NCBI GenBank assembly: GCA_900239685.1
Contig: OENT01000751.1
Span: forward strand, 1 to 64,000
Source: Rotaria macrura
Lineage: Eukaryota; Rotifera; Eurotatoria; Philodinida; Philodinidae
Reading direction: 5' to 3'
Length of the DNA: 64,000 nt
Shown: positions 10,070-22,636 of the stretch, one piece after another
Position numbering within the stretch: the first letter of the stretch is position 1
Layout of the letters: every line of letters begins with the position of its first letter
Translations under genes and position numbers: made by a program
The notes under the pieces: model-generated
Seen by the model: the letters and a program-made list of their open reading frames with translations, nothing else
Database searches by the model: none
Told to the model about the DNA's origin: nothing

Positions 10070-13000
10070 TTATTCCCAATGGTAAGTACCAGTGGACTGA
10101 TCGTTGAGAATAAGTTGAATTAATTCTTTCGTATTATTCGACACAAGTAATGTAGCATCGTTCATCAATACTATTGATGAATATGGATAATGAATATTTA
10201 ATTTTGAACATATCATACTATTAGATGTTGCAGAAGTATTCGAAGTTAACAATTTTATTTCACCGATTTCTTTTTCATGATTGAAAAATCGAAGAATATG
10301 ATTAATTTGATCAACAATAAAAAACGATGAAATATTAATAAAGTGAACAGTAAATGGTAATTGAAAATTTTTATTCAAGAGATTTATTCGACGAACAAAA
10401 CACATTTTCGACTTATTGAATACTAGTAAACGTGTATCTTCGACTTGTGCAGCAGCTTGACCTGAAATAAAGAAAATATCCTTTTTCCGTTATCCGTTCC
10501 AAAACGAAAGTTGTAAAACAAAACTAAGAACTCTATTACAGAAAAACATGGGTTCAGTTCTTTTCTTTAATAGAATTATGAACGTGCTAATTACTTTTTC
10601 AATCAAAACACGTGATATACTGAGAATCTAGCAGGCATAATATTAATTTTGAAACTTTCCTCATGTATGAAGCGCATAGTGTCAATATTTTTCGTAAATG
10701 CCATCGTTAAGATAAGTACCAAGCTTTCGAGATATTATTTTGAGCAATTGGATAAAAACTCTTTCAGAATAGTATATATGATAAGCATCGAATTCTCGTA
10801 GATGTCAGCGATCTTCAGAAACTAGTCATAATCTTCATTTTAATATTGCTTGTCATCTACGAGTCATGAGGTTCGATTAGTCGGAAGATTTTCAAAGTCG
10901 AATTCTATGCATTGAGTTTCGTCTTGTGCATGACATTACAGGAGAAATCATCACAAATCGACAAGAACAATTGACGAGTTGTGATCACATTCGGTTTGCT
11001 CGAGTAGAACTACATTCTAGGTAACTCCTCAAGTCTGAAGGTTTATTTTGAAACAGACAAGATAATCATAAAAATCAAGCTCATGGTCTACTAGTAGGTT
11101 CATACTAAAGCCAAAGCAAACTATTTGTTTCGTCTTTTAGAGTAACAAAAGATCATTGAACTGAAAAAATTGAACCTTGAAAAATTCTGGAAGAAAAGCG
11201 TTCTCGTTTGAAGTGTCGATCATTGACAATTTATATGATTATTAAAACGCGCTGAAATTTTCAGCTCAAAGCGATACTTTGTTCTAGAGATATATCATGT
11301 AGAAAAATGGAGAACAACCTTTTGAAAAATACCCACAAGATTGAAATTCTCTTCGATTTGCTTTATTTCCAGATGTAAAAAATAGTTCTTACGGAAAATT
11401 TCATGGAAATCTACACAGCGCATCAGTTACTTAGGAGTAAGACTTCAAATCTAAATTACTTCATTTCAACATTTTTTCATGAGACGTAAGTATCCTATAC
11501 ACGAGGGAAGTTTTCTTTATGACAGTGGCCTACATTAGTGAAATATTTTTGAAATCTACAGGTTGATTTTATCAGATACTACTATACTATGTTTGGCGAT
11601 GTTGTTTATAAAAATAAAAAACCCAAACGTTGTTTACATTGATAAAAAGAAACGGTTTTCACAAGAGACAAATGATATCAATAAAAGCATGTCTTAAGAT
11701 ACCCTTGTTTGATCCAAGAATCATTTGAAAATTGTATGTTCTAAAATCTCTGTAGGATTATCAAGACCATGTTACAGTGGTGAATTTAGGTTAGCGCAGG
11801 GGGGGGGGGAGCGGAGGGCGGCGAGCGGGGCGATCGCCCGAACATATCGCATTCAAGAAGATTTTTTCGATTTTTCCTAGTAAAAACAAACAAAACACAA
11901 GTTCATACTATCTCTAATAGATCTTAGAATGAGTCCTTTGTTTATAATTGTACCCCACCCCACACCTTCAAATTCTAGGTCCCCCCCCATGATTGATCTT
12001 CTCTCAGGTTTGTAACAAGATTTTTCTCGATGCACTACAATCGAGTGTTTTTGTTGATATTGGTTTCATGCAGTACGCATTACTTTAGATTATACATATC
12101 ATTCAAGTGACAATGAATTTTGCAGACAAATCTACTGAAAACCATCAATAGAAGTGAATGAAAAGTGTTTGTGTTATACTCTGATGAGCATTTATTTTTC
12201 CGAGAAAAGTCTCAAGATAATTCAATCGAATTAAACAGAAGAGTATTAATTTATGTTTTGTTCTTTACACAAAACTGGCATAAACCTGCAAAGTTAATCG
12301 AGATTTCCCAGTATCTGATTCAGGTTAAATTATGCTGTTTGGAAAAGTATTTACTAAACATGCAATGAACTGATGAACAGAACTTGTCCACAGGTAACAT
12401 ACTCACGTTTTGGCATCTTTCCATTAAAATTTCTCCTAAACAGCTAAGCACAGAGCCTCAAAATTTTGTGTGTAAATAAGTACTATGAAGTTGTTTGATG
12501 CCTAAAATTTTCATCTTAATTGACTGTATGGTTCATGTTTTAAAAGAAAATTACATGCTGGTGACGCGCTCATAAAAACGACCCTTTTTTCTCGGTGATG
12601 CCAGAAATGGTAAATTTCCCACAAATGGTTACGTCATGAAGTCATTTGATCGAGAGCAAATTTGTAGTGGAGGGTCTGAACTATCTACCGGTAAGAAGCG
12701 TTTTTGTAAAATATTGTGTTGTTCTTGAGCTATATATTAAATACTGGTAACGCACTCATGATGTTTGTTAAGCACTCACTCCGCTCTATGAAGCTTCACC
12801 AAAAATGGTATTTTCATCATCTCGAGAAGAACCTATGTTAATCTACCTATGCCAAACTGGAGATTTGACATCAACCTGACTACAAATATCTCCATTTTTA
12901 TCAGAAACAAAACAGTGCCTGAAATGTGATAAAAGCCAAAACTGTATTTTCACGTTATTTTCGGTCGAAAATGCGCCATTTTGGCTGGCAGCTATAATTT

Positions 13001-14749
13001 CTTCTCATAGTTTTTAAAAATAAACCAGATAGATCGATGTAGAATATATGAAAACCTAATAAAAAACTTGAAATGAGTGCGATCAGATGTTTGCTCCGGA
13101 GGAATTCCAGTGGTCAACTCTAATCATGCTGGTTGACAGTTAGCCGGACAAGCTGAATAGATTCTTATGATGAATGGGTCTTGAAATCATGTTTTTCGTC
13201 TTCAATGATTATCGAAGAAAAGAAAAATCTCCACACTTGATAATAATACCTGATAGATCATCGTCGATAATCAATCGAACAAATAAAACAGCCTAAACAT
13301 TAATTTCAACGAACGATTAAAGCAACAACCGTCTTTGTCTTACGTATTCTTGATTAATACCAAGACCCATAACAAAACCATCATCGTGCGAACGAATATG
13401 CTCATCAGTTTGAAAACATTTATCGATTGAATATGATTGAACACATTCAAATGATGAACTTAGTAGACGCAAACGTTTTCGTCCATCTAATCTTTCATAA
13501 TAAATATATATATGACAATCATCTGCCCTCATAAATATTTGATCTTTAACAATATCACTGCCATTTTTTGGTAAACAAGTACGTAGAGAAATTTTCAAAC
13601 GATAATTAAATGTTGATTCGATTGTGTAAATTTCATATTGAATATCATCTGTTATTGTAACAAATGATTTAAGGCAATCGAACCATACAAGTTGTATCAT
13701 GTGCCCATGATACCATTGAAGTATAATTGGATTAACATTTCCATCGTCAATAAAAATCAAATGTTTTGATTGACGTGAGTAGCATCTAAAAGAATATAGA
13801 CATTTAATAGTACCTTTTCCGAATAGATATCTGATATTTTAGAATAATTCACTAACAGAAGATCATTGCCATTCGATGCCATTACATTTATGTCATAATT
13901 GAAATGTCGAACAGTACCTAGATGATATAATCTTGGATCAAGTAAATATTCGAAATCACTATGAATCGACGTATCGATTTCTTCGAGCCATTGAAAATGA
14001 TTTTGTTCATCATCGTTATCATCTTTTGGAGTAATAAACGTTAGTGAACTATTTGAAAAACATAAGGGTACTGCTGTAGTCGTTGCTGATATTGTTCTAT
14101 CGGTTGAAGACAATGAAAGACGAGACGACGGTAGTGGAATACTCATAGATTCATTTGTATCAATATCCCAATCTTCATCGGCCGGTGATGTATTTTTAAA
14201 CTCATAGGAAATTTTATAGCGAGGTTGAAATATGCGAGAATCAGGTAGATAAACATCCTTTATTAGCCGATAATTAGAAAGTTTTGATGCTAAATCATCG
14301 AGTTGTTTTTGAATTGAATTAATATGCCTACTGTGATTTAAGTGTTGCATATCTCTATCGATCGAATGCATAGTTATATCAAATTGAGCTAATTCATTTC
14401 GAGCTCGATCGCGTTCGTTTTGAATATTTTCAATAATTTGTGTTTGAGTTTCAATAAGATCATTGATTAATCTTTGATACCAATTAGTAACCATTTCAAT
14501 GGATTCATTGCTCGTATCGTTGATATATTTTTCTTTTTCATTTATTTTATAAGTTAAATCATTATATTGATCTTGTATGTGAACAATTTCTTGTTCGTGT
14601 TTTTTACCATGAATGACAAGACATTCAGAACATAACGATTCATTACATTGAGAACAGTTCGATGTTGATGAACTTAAGCGATTAAATTCTTTTTGACAAA
14701 GCCAACATTCAGACTCTGTTAAAGTACTATTAGAATTAGAAGAATCCAT
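10070..14749 (-). CDS. B-box zinc-finger protein with C-terminal propeller-like region (TRIM-like)
   Basis: Exons 14749-13857, 13785-13344, 13292-13250 and 10461-10070 join in phase to 589 residues. The start is ATG 14749 (MDSSNSN); the upstream in-frame part is unlikely to be coding. Residues ~14-45 carry a B-box-like Cys/His set (CWLCQ...CSQCNESLCSECLVIHGKKH). A coiled coil follows at ~45-170, then an acidic/Ser linker, then repeated beta-strand-like units (ILQWYHGHMIQLVWFD, FECVQSYSIDKCF, LVSNNTKELIQLIL) that suggest a beta-propeller. No RING finger is visible, so ligase activity is not implied. The first two introns are 71 and 51 nt. The third is 2,788 nt (13249-10462), and it is the weakest join: the phase fits (LS|GQAAAQV), but a separate downstream gene is possible. 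Its architecture matches the gene at 20872-22636, so they are probably paralogues. Confidence 0.68.
10462..13249 (-). other. Long (2.8 kb) intron of the B-box gene
   Basis: The interval runs from a GTATTA donor at 13249 to a TTTCAG acceptor at 10462. Inside I see no coding exon on either strand; the 67-residue frame at 12165-12368 has no recognisable features. A G-rich block at 11798-11840 (a run of about 11 G and further G tracts) and a C-rich block near 11950-11990 stand out in otherwise AT-rich DNA. No clear long inverted repeat was found. Confidence 0.5.
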
Positions 14750-15176
14750 ATGTTCTTTCCAATGATAAATTTCGATTGTCTCGAAATTTTTACTAACTAA
14801 TCGACAATTAGTAATGATAAGAGACACCCATAAAAGAAAGAATATGACATGAGAGATTTGAGCGTGAGCGAGCGAGTGATTGTCGCTTCAATACTATTGG
14901 TTGAAACAACTTCCAACCAATGTTCTTAATAGGAATCTGAACTACAGTGCCCGAATACACTTTGTTTTTCAAGACACTGTGCATCAGTACGCACTGTTTT
15001 GTGGACCAAGGTGTACAAAGTGCACGAGAAGCGTAAAACTGGTGTCTTGTCACAAAATAAAACTTTTATTTCATATTCCACATTAATAAGCGCATGAAGA
15101 TTTATAATACATAAAAGTAAAATGCTTTTAAATCACAAAAGAAAAAGAGATGTGACTGAATAAAAGATATCAATTG
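14750..15176. other. Upstream flank of the B-box gene with degenerate CACTGT-type repeats
   Basis: No gene. A short inverted repeat (ATTGGTTG ... CAACCAAT) lies near 14898-14924. Motifs such as ACTGTGCATCAGTACGCACTG near 14984-15003 recur in altered form near 15755-15780, on the other side of the foldback element. They may be remnants of an older element that the foldback inserted into. Confidence 0.35.
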
Positions 15177-15643
15177 CCCAAGCAGACAAAATTTTTCAAA
15201 AGCGTGTTAAAACGCCCGCAAATTGTTGGAAAATCGAGAAAAGTCGAATCGTTTGGATGGCAATAGACGTTCCAGATTGCTACTACAAAACACTCATTTC
15301 CCCACCTTCTTGTGCGTTTAATCGCGTTTTCAGTCAAAAAACAATTGTAAATTCATTACAAAAAGAGAAATAGTAGTCGTTTATTGCATAGTCGTTATAA
15401 ATGACGGGTTCATAATAAGAGTTCTTAAGTATTAATAAGACGACCACTATTTATCTTTTTTTTATTGATTTACAATTGTTTTTTGGCTGAAAACGCGATT
15501 AAACGCACAATGAGGTGGGGAAATGAGCGTTTTTCACTCACAATCTTGGACGTCGATTGCTATCTGAACACATCCACTTTTCTCGATTTCACGTTCATTT
15601 TCGGGCGCTTTGAAGCATTTTTGAAAAATTTGTCTTTTTGGGT
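15177..15643. mobile_element. Foldback element, family A copy 1 (~467 bp)
   Basis: The left arm at about 15177-15375 is the inverted complement of about 15436-15643. The ends are CCCAAGCAGACAAA and the complement of CCCAAAAAGACAAA. The arms keep matching stretches such as TTTAATCGCGTTTTCAG with its complement, and a central loop of about 60 nt separates them. A second copy of the same family lies at 38975-39449. It encodes no protein, so it would be non-autonomous. No clear target-site duplication was found. Confidence 0.8.
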
Positions 15644-15699
15644 GACACATTTACCAAACATTCTGATTCACTCACATCTTGATCATACTCAATAGATAA

Positions 15700-15945
15700 A
15701 CTTCTTCCAACCATAGAGGTTTAAAAACTGTAAAACACAGTGTACAATCAAATTTCAGTGTGCATAGCGTACACACTGTTTTTTTCTGCAGCGTGTAAAA
15801 CAGTGTGTAAATTCTGTTTCATTAGGGTACCGTACATTTTGTTTCGCTGGGTACACTCTTTCATCAAGAACACTGCTTCCAACTAATGTTTTACCGTATG
15901 ATGTCGTCAATTTTGCATTCCGAATAGAAGTTCTCAATAAAACTT
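15700..15945. repeat. Degenerate CACTGT/ACAGTG repeat block
   Basis: Several ACAGTGT / ACACTGT motifs in both orientations lie between 15720 and 15860 (for example GTACACACTG and AAACAGTGTGT). TTCCAACTAATGTTTT at 15880 echoes TTCCAACCAATGTTCT near 14915. The pattern suggests an eroded inverted-repeat element around the family A foldback. Boundaries are unclear. Confidence 0.4.
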
Positions 15946-16685
15946 AGAGTAAAATATCGTGAAAGATTCATTTTCGAATATTTAGCTTCACATCAATACT
16001 GGTAGAACAACATGGAATAACGGTTATGTTTTTAATTATTGAGAAAATCAAATTTTCACGTAACGAATAGGACGAATGAATATTTATGTGTAGACATTTA
16101 CATGGGGAATGGACGGAGAACTGATTTTTTGATTTCCTTGATTTATAACGATTCCTATCACTCGAAATCAATTTTTATGTCTCTCATTATATATCTTCAT
16201 GAATCACTAGAAATGAAAAAAAAATGATGAGAAATCAAAAGAAAGTATTTCTAGTAGCCTTTAATGTCTTTTCGTCGTTCTCTGTCGGCTATAATCAGCT
16301 CTAAGTCGTTTTTCGAATCCTTATCAATTTATGATGATTTCAGGCGAAGAAATCATTTTTTTTCCTTTGCTTAAATGAAATTGCATTGGTGTATCAATAT
16401 GATTTATTTCACGTTGAAAATACACAGAGCATTTTCAGTTAGAAGCGTTTACTTCGAATTTCATCACTTTGAATTAAATCGTACTTTAAGGGGGCCACCT
16501 CCCTCAGAAAAGTCGATTTTTTCGAAAAGGTTGATGTTCGAGTTTTTATCATGGGTTGATGGCTCAAAGTCTCCTCTTTTTCAGAATATATATAGGCTTT
16601 TTTGTAGAAAAGTTTCGATTTTAAGAGATTTATCGAAAAAATACTAAACCGTACTGCCGTCTTTCCGAGAAAAGAGAAATGAAGA

Positions 16686-17461
16686 GAAGGCAATTTTTCG
16701 GACCAAGCTATTTTCTGTAAAAATAATTACATGGTTGGAATCAGCATAGAATTCTGAACAAAATAGTGTATTTTTTTATGAAAAAAAAAGTTTTATTTTT
16801 TGTAAAATCATTTTGCCTTAGTCATATGTCGAAAAAAAATTTGTCGTTCCTTATTTTTTCCCAGAGTTTGATCTAAACATTGCTTATTCAATATGCTGAT
16901 CACGAATATGAGGTTTATCTCCCATAAAAATGTTCTACAAAGAAAAAAATGGCAGTTTCTGACCCAATGGCGATTATTTTTACCGTGTTTCATAGACCGC
17001 TGTCATGCAATCAAAGAAATAAGCTTAGAAAAGAAGAAATACAATCAATATGTGAGGAAATGATAATTCTATGGATTTCATTCCATTAAGAGACTAAAAG
17101 AACTGTTGGTTAAGTTTATTTGATCAAAAGCTTGAAAAAAAGAGGAATAAATCCATATAGTATTCGAAATGTAAGTTAACTTTTATTTCAACAGATGGTT
17201 CATCTAATAAGTTACTTATCCAAGTTTGTATAGTTTTTCATGCTCTATCTGAATATCAACTTGAAACTTGTAGAAAAGTTTCGAAAAGTAGTCAAAAATT
17301 GGAAATAACTAGGGTAATAAGATATTATTTCAATTAAGCACTGTTGTTTTTCAGCAACAATTATGTAACAAAAAAAATACAGCATTTTGTTCAGAATTTT
17401 ATACTGATTCCAACACATATAGTTATTTTTACAAAAAAGAGCTAGGCCGAAAAATGGGCTT
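16686..17461. mobile_element. Inverted-repeat element, ~90 bp arms
   Basis: The left arm (about 16691-16777) and right arm (about 17370-17457) are inverted copies. They share GTTGGAATCAG, AATTCTGAACAAAAT and a TTTTTCGG end, with scattered mismatches. The ~590 nt between them is AT-rich and has no coding content. A 15 nt direct repeat (TGTAGAAAAGTTTCG) occurs near 16603 and 17267. It is probably a non-autonomous transposon remnant; superfamily unknown. Confidence 0.6.
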
Positions 17462-17638
17462 ACCATCATTTGTCTTTAGATAATTTGTAGAGAGAGCGAG
17501 TTGATATCATTTACTACACCATCGAGAAGATTCAGTGTAGAAAATACTAAAGAGATCTTCTTTCCCAAGTTTTTTTCGAGTTTAAGCGAGGAAAAATGAT
17601 ATTCTTCAACTGATTTGCCGTTTTTATCAAAACAAGGT

Positions 17639-17671
17639 GTTAGCGTCAGTGTTGGATCACACTAACGCTAA
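17639..17671. repeat. Short hairpin just upstream of the tRNA-like gene
   Basis: A 13 nt arm, TTAGCGTCAGTGT, pairs with ACACTAACGCTAA across a 6 nt loop, with one mismatch. Its role is unknown. Confidence 0.6.
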
Positions 17672-17686
17672 ACGATGATTGAGATG

Positions 17687-17760
17687 CGCCTTCTAGTCTA
17701 ATTGGCTTAGGACAACTGCCCGGATAGCAGGAGGTGCGGGTTCGATTCCCGCGAAGGTCA
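17687..17760 (+). tRNA. tRNA-like gene, apparent anticodon GGA, atypical
   Basis: The 74 nt folds as a cloverleaf. The acceptor has 6 of 7 pairs (C1-C72 mismatch). The D stem is GTCT/GGAC with G18G19 in the loop. The anticodon stem is ACTGC/GCAGG (first pair mismatched), and the T arm GCGGG-TTCGATT-CCCGC is perfect. Internal pol III signals are present: an A-box-like TAGTCTAATTGG and a perfect B box GGTTCGATTCC. A T5 terminator follows at 17762-17766. Oddities: position 33 is C instead of the near-universal U, and the anticodon reads GGA (Ser) although the variable loop is short, not the long arm of tRNA-Ser. It may be a diverged tRNA, a pseudogene, or a tRNA-derived SINE head. Identity is not assigned. 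Confidence 0.6.
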
Positions 17761-17779
17761 CTTTTTCATCGTTCTGTCA

Positions 17780-20700
17780 CATAACATCAGTGACACTGCT
17801 TGTCTCTTTCGTTCTATACATATGTAGAGCTAACACAAGGGTTTTCATCAGAAAAAATGAAACTCGTTTCAAGCGATTTAAGATAATAAGGTCATTTTTT
17901 TTTATTTTGAAGTTTCAAGTGTAAGTAAAATCTTATTCGACCAGATTTTTTATATTTGATTCCTGAACTGAGAAAAGTCGGATGCAATATCAACAGGTGG
18001 CCATTTTTAGCCAAATTTTGACTCCTATTCCATTGAAATTCAAGTAAAAAATGATCTACAGCAAATTTTAAAAGTCTGGTCGGACAAAAGTTGCGTATTT
18101 GTATTTCGTTTGATTTAAGACAACCGCGAGTTTCCTAGCTCTCATATTGGCAGAGCCTTAGTGTTTCTCCTGGAGGTCATAATTAGCAAGTAAATAAGCC
18201 ATATCTTCGGCTCAGTTCAATATATCGAGCTGAAATTTTTATGACACCTGTTTCTAACGACGACTCATCACCCCTGAAAATTTCAGTTCAAACGGACCTT
18301 TCTAAGTGACAGCTCAAACCTGAGGGGGGGGGGGGGGCTTAACAGTCGTTAAATTAAATAATCTTAACGACGTTTCTTTATTCTTCGACTATTTACAATC
18401 ATTTGCTCAAGTGTTTTTATTCAAGATACTGAAAGAATTTTGATTTTACATGATTGTCAAAAATGTTTTTCTAACGTGTATTTTTAAAATGACAAAGAAA
18501 AATAAAAGTATATCATTTTCTCTTTATTCAATGAGAACATAGCGAATAAAGATTTCTATGAGAACAGTTGGTTATGAGTAGAATTTTAATATGTTGCAGA
18601 ATAGACACGAAACCGTTTCGTTCGTTTTTTTTATTTTGAAACAACTCAAATCCATCTTCACTCTAGAACTGTGCAGAGTTTCTAAGTTTCTACAAGAGAA
18701 TTGCAGCTTCAATGATGATTAAACAATTGACAAGTAACTAAATAGCATTACTTATCATAAAACTACTGGTAAATACCATCAATCGATCTGAAAATCTGCT
18801 GCAAATGCGTTTTAATTAGCTTGACTAGAATATCAATGAATCGGTATACTGACAAACTTGCCTGCCTACAAATGAATGTTCATTGTAAACGATAGTGTAA
18901 TGTATTCTTGGACTAAACAATAGACAATGTCTGATAAACGTAGTATATGAGCATTTATTTGAGTTTTAACTGATTTGAACATTGGCATTCAAGATTATTG
19001 TACTATATCATATTCATTTTTCTTGTAATGAATACATAGCTTCAGCAACATAGTTTAAACTTTCATCACTATAGATATGTAACAAACTATTACAATAAAA
19101 AGGTTTGAATTTAATTTGAATATATTATAATATCCTTAGAGATCTTCACTTTTCTTGGAAAGAAGAAACAAGAGTAAATCGCAGCCTCACTTGCTGTCAA
19201 TCGATATCGACATGCATATGCATGACTTTCATCAGAGAATCCTCAGTGAATCAATACTTCCGATCAGCTCATATTGCATTGATACTTTTCCTCCGTAGTA
19301 TTTTATGTCAAAAAATAATAAGAATAAGAATACCATTGTGCAGCTATAGAAGTCATGTCATGATGCAATGGTTACTAAGACAAGAGCAAAGAACCAATAG
19401 TAATTTACTTGTTAATCCTTTGATTATTTTTGTAAATATATTTATCCGATGATAAGCAACTTTGTTCATATTTTGACTTTATCATCGCCCTTTTCTAACT
19501 CAATATCCTAGTTGAGGTCATCAATCACTGACTATGTATTTGAGATAAAGATAGCAATATGAGACATCAGACGATAACATCAGCTCTCCTGTTCTAATTG
19601 AGATAGAGGAATCCAATACCTACAGGTACATCCTCTAATCATTAGTCTCTCTTGGTTTTTTTTCTACTGACCGATACGTTTGTTTCGACAATGTTTGATA
19701 TTAAATTTACTGTTGAGTTTACGCATTTAGTCTAACTATAACATCGTATCAATAAAGTAGTAAAATTGATGATAGTAATCAACCGAATTGTTTCATCCTT
19801 GTGTTACAAGGCCTCTTGCTATGATGAATGCTCGGTGAGAATTTACATTTGAGATTGTGTTTTAATGTTCTGAACATTGACAATGAAATTTGGATGGAAT
19901 TTCAAGAAGCTGGTTTTTTCAGAAAAAAAGCAGTTTTTTTAAAATCAATATAGACTTATTTTCTCATATTCATCCTGAAGGTTCTTTTACAATGAAAATG
20001 GGAGTGAACACGTCTGTATTGACTTTTCATTGCGCTGGAAAAAGCACATTGTCACGTGCGTATTATAATACGAAGACTTATTTCTATCCATATTCAGCAC
20101 AACAAATAATATTTTTCTTTCTCACAATCTACTTCTCATTCTGTTTCAATTCATTTATGATGCTTTTCTATATTAATCAGTACGTTGATGACTGATACTG
20201 ACTCGAAAGAAACCTATAATAATTAGTATGGAATCCATCTTAAACTTCGAATAAGATAAGGTTGGTGCAGAACAGGTTTTGATACTTTAGATCTCAGTAT
20301 ATCTGTTTCAAAACGACCACAACTATCTGACTCATGTTTCAGATCACTTTGACGCCTGATGAGTCAGTCATACTTTACATCCTAATAAAAACAACCTGTA
20401 GACATTAGGACAATCAGGGCAAGCGTATAGAATGTGTTTCACTAGGCGTCGAAGTAATTAAGTTAGTAGGCTTCGAGAAATGAAAACGTAGCCGTGTTTG
20501 TATTGTTCAAAGTTAATTGGAATCATCTTCAAAATGAATTCGTATCTTTCGTCATCGATTTGAAAAAATAATTCAAATGTGACATTTTATCTTGCGTTAT
20601 CACTTCTAGACAATTTACTTCCAAATGAATCTTCTAAATATGTGTAAATAGCTTTTCTCTCTTCTTTTTTTGTCTTCTACGAACGAATTAAACAAATACA

Positions 20701-20871
20701 TGAAAAGAAAAGAAAAGTCAATCAAGAGAGCCCATAAATATTTTATTTATATACTTCATAAATTACACTATACTAAAATAGGTTTCTGTTTAGATTCGCT
20801 CAAGGTTATTTAAAAAGAAGACACACAAATGCAAATAAAAATATAAAATCAATGTAATTGTAAATTATTTG
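17780..20871. other. Intergenic, with a G14 homopolymer; no gene seen
   Basis: No convincing exons on either strand. Small frames at 19222-19452 and 19890-20195 have no recognisable motif. A run of 14 G at about 18324-18337 is conspicuous in AT-rich sequence. Confidence 0.5.
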
Positions 20872-22636
20872 TTAATCATTCTGTATAACTTGAACGCATT
20901 GTAATTGTTGTGTACCGTTGGCGATTATAATTTGATTTTTTCCATGTATTGTTAAAGCACGTCCTATACGTAATAATTTAACATATTCTTTTTTTCCATA
21001 TTGATCAACAATCCATAGTTTTCGTTTACCGTTAGTTATAAAAAATAGGCCATCATAATTAACACGTATTTCATGATCAATATTACAATCACCTAAACGT
21101 ATTGTACATAGTTCATGTAAATCAATACTGTCGCATAGAGTTAAATGAAATACTTTTTGATATGGTAAAACATTTGTTGTTGGACGAAATTGAAATAGTG
21201 TTGCTAAGATATTTGCATGTATACAAAACGATGTACTATTATCCAAAAATCGTGGATAATCATTTAAATTAAATACTTTTATACAATCAAATGTTTTGGG
21301 TGTATATGTACGCAATTGACTTGAACGTGGAGTATCCGTCCATATCCATATATAATTTCTATCGGCTGATAATCGAACGTACGACCAATTCTGTGTTAAT
21401 TGCATTTTTATATCGATTGTTGAATTCATAATAGTACATGTGTAAACACCGGTTTTGGTTGCACAAACATATTGTGATGCACCTGGAGAATAAACTAAAT
21501 CAAGAACAGGATGATATGGCCATCGACATGAAATTTCTGTCGTTGTCGATGTACCATTCGCTAGTTTAGTTGATAATAGATTTGTTATATAACACAGTGA
21601 TTTCGATGTATCAGAAAAATAAAGTAAATTTTGACCATCACTAGCAATGCGATCAACTTCATTTTGTGTTAATATGGTGCTTTGTTGAGTAAAACGTGTA
21701 CTCAAACAATTCTCGGCATGCATACGACTTAACATTTGATCGTTTTCATCTTTTAAGTAGAAATCTTCATCATCATCAATATCGTTAGTATAATCGATGA
21801 ATGTATCCGTTTGACATTGCTTATTCATGTAATCATTTGGATTAAGCTCTTCAACTTCAGTTTCAACATCAATTTTTTCACTTTTTAGTTCGGTTAATTT
21901 GCCGAACGAACATCGTGTTGAAATTGTTTTACCTGGATACGTGGCAGAGAATTTTTTCGCTGATGCATATACATTTGAAAGCAATTGACAATGCAAATTG
22001 AGTTTATTCCGTGGATATGTTGAAATCTTGATTTGCATTTTCGGCGATGAAAATATTTCCAGACGATGCTCAATATCATTCAGTTGTTGACGTTGTATTT
22101 CAACTTCAAGCATAGCATTCTTTGTTAAACCGTCACGAGTCCAATTTTGTTGAGCTTTAGCAATTAATGGTTTTGCATTTGCCACCATTTCCGACAATAT
22201 TACCTAAGATAATATTATTATTAGTTTTTAGTACATTGTTTTATTGATTTGTCTGTTTTTTCATTAAAAAAAAACTTACTTCAGTATCATTAAACTGTTG
22301 CTTAATATAATTAATACTTTCACGTCGAAGATTTTCTAAATCAGCAAGTGCTTCCTGAAATGCTGCATTGACACTACGTGTACAGTGTTCTTGAAATTGA
22401 CCCAAAAACTGTTGTTTATCATCAAATAAATTTTTTAAATGAGCATATCGTTGTTGTAACTTAGTATATTCATCAATTAATTGACTTGTATGCTTTTCAA
22501 AGCATTCATAGCACATCGACAAACGACAATGTTCACAAGAGAAACATGCCAAGTGCTTCGTGCTTGTCTGCGGTGAGAATGAACATACTTGACAGTAATG
22601 ATCATCAAGCGATGGTATTCTCAGACGGTAGCTCAT
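20872..22636 (-). CDS. B-box zinc-finger protein with propeller-like C-terminus (TRIM-like), complete
   Basis: Two exons, 22636-22280 and 22203-20872, with a 76 nt GTAAGT...CTTAG intron in phase 0, give 562 residues. The B-box-like cluster is at residues ~15-48 (CQVCSFSPQ...HLACFSCEHCRLSMCYECFEKH). A coiled coil spans ~50-150 (DEYTKLQQRYAHLKNLFDDK onward). An acidic linker with DIDDDEDFY follows, then beta-rich repeats to the end (LLYFSDTSKSLCYI, QYVCATKTGVYTCTI, GLFFITNGKRKLWIVDQ, QIIIANGTQQLQCVQVI) that look like propeller blades. No RING is seen. Layout, coil and C-terminal signature resemble the gene at 10070-14749, so the two are likely paralogues about 6 kb apart on the same strand. Cellular role unknown; cytosolic location is inferred from the lack of signal peptide or membrane segments. 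Confidence 0.8.

Noticed and set aside
12179-12215. Possible hammerhead ribozyme core (CTGATGAG followed by GAAAA)
   Set aside because: The stem II closing pairs needed between the two core motifs are absent and no flanking stems fit.
13788-13815. 28 nt intron reading GTACTA...TTTTAG in the B-box gene
   Set aside because: Phase does not fit and it is too short; a GTTAGT donor at 13856 gives a 71 nt intron in the correct phase.
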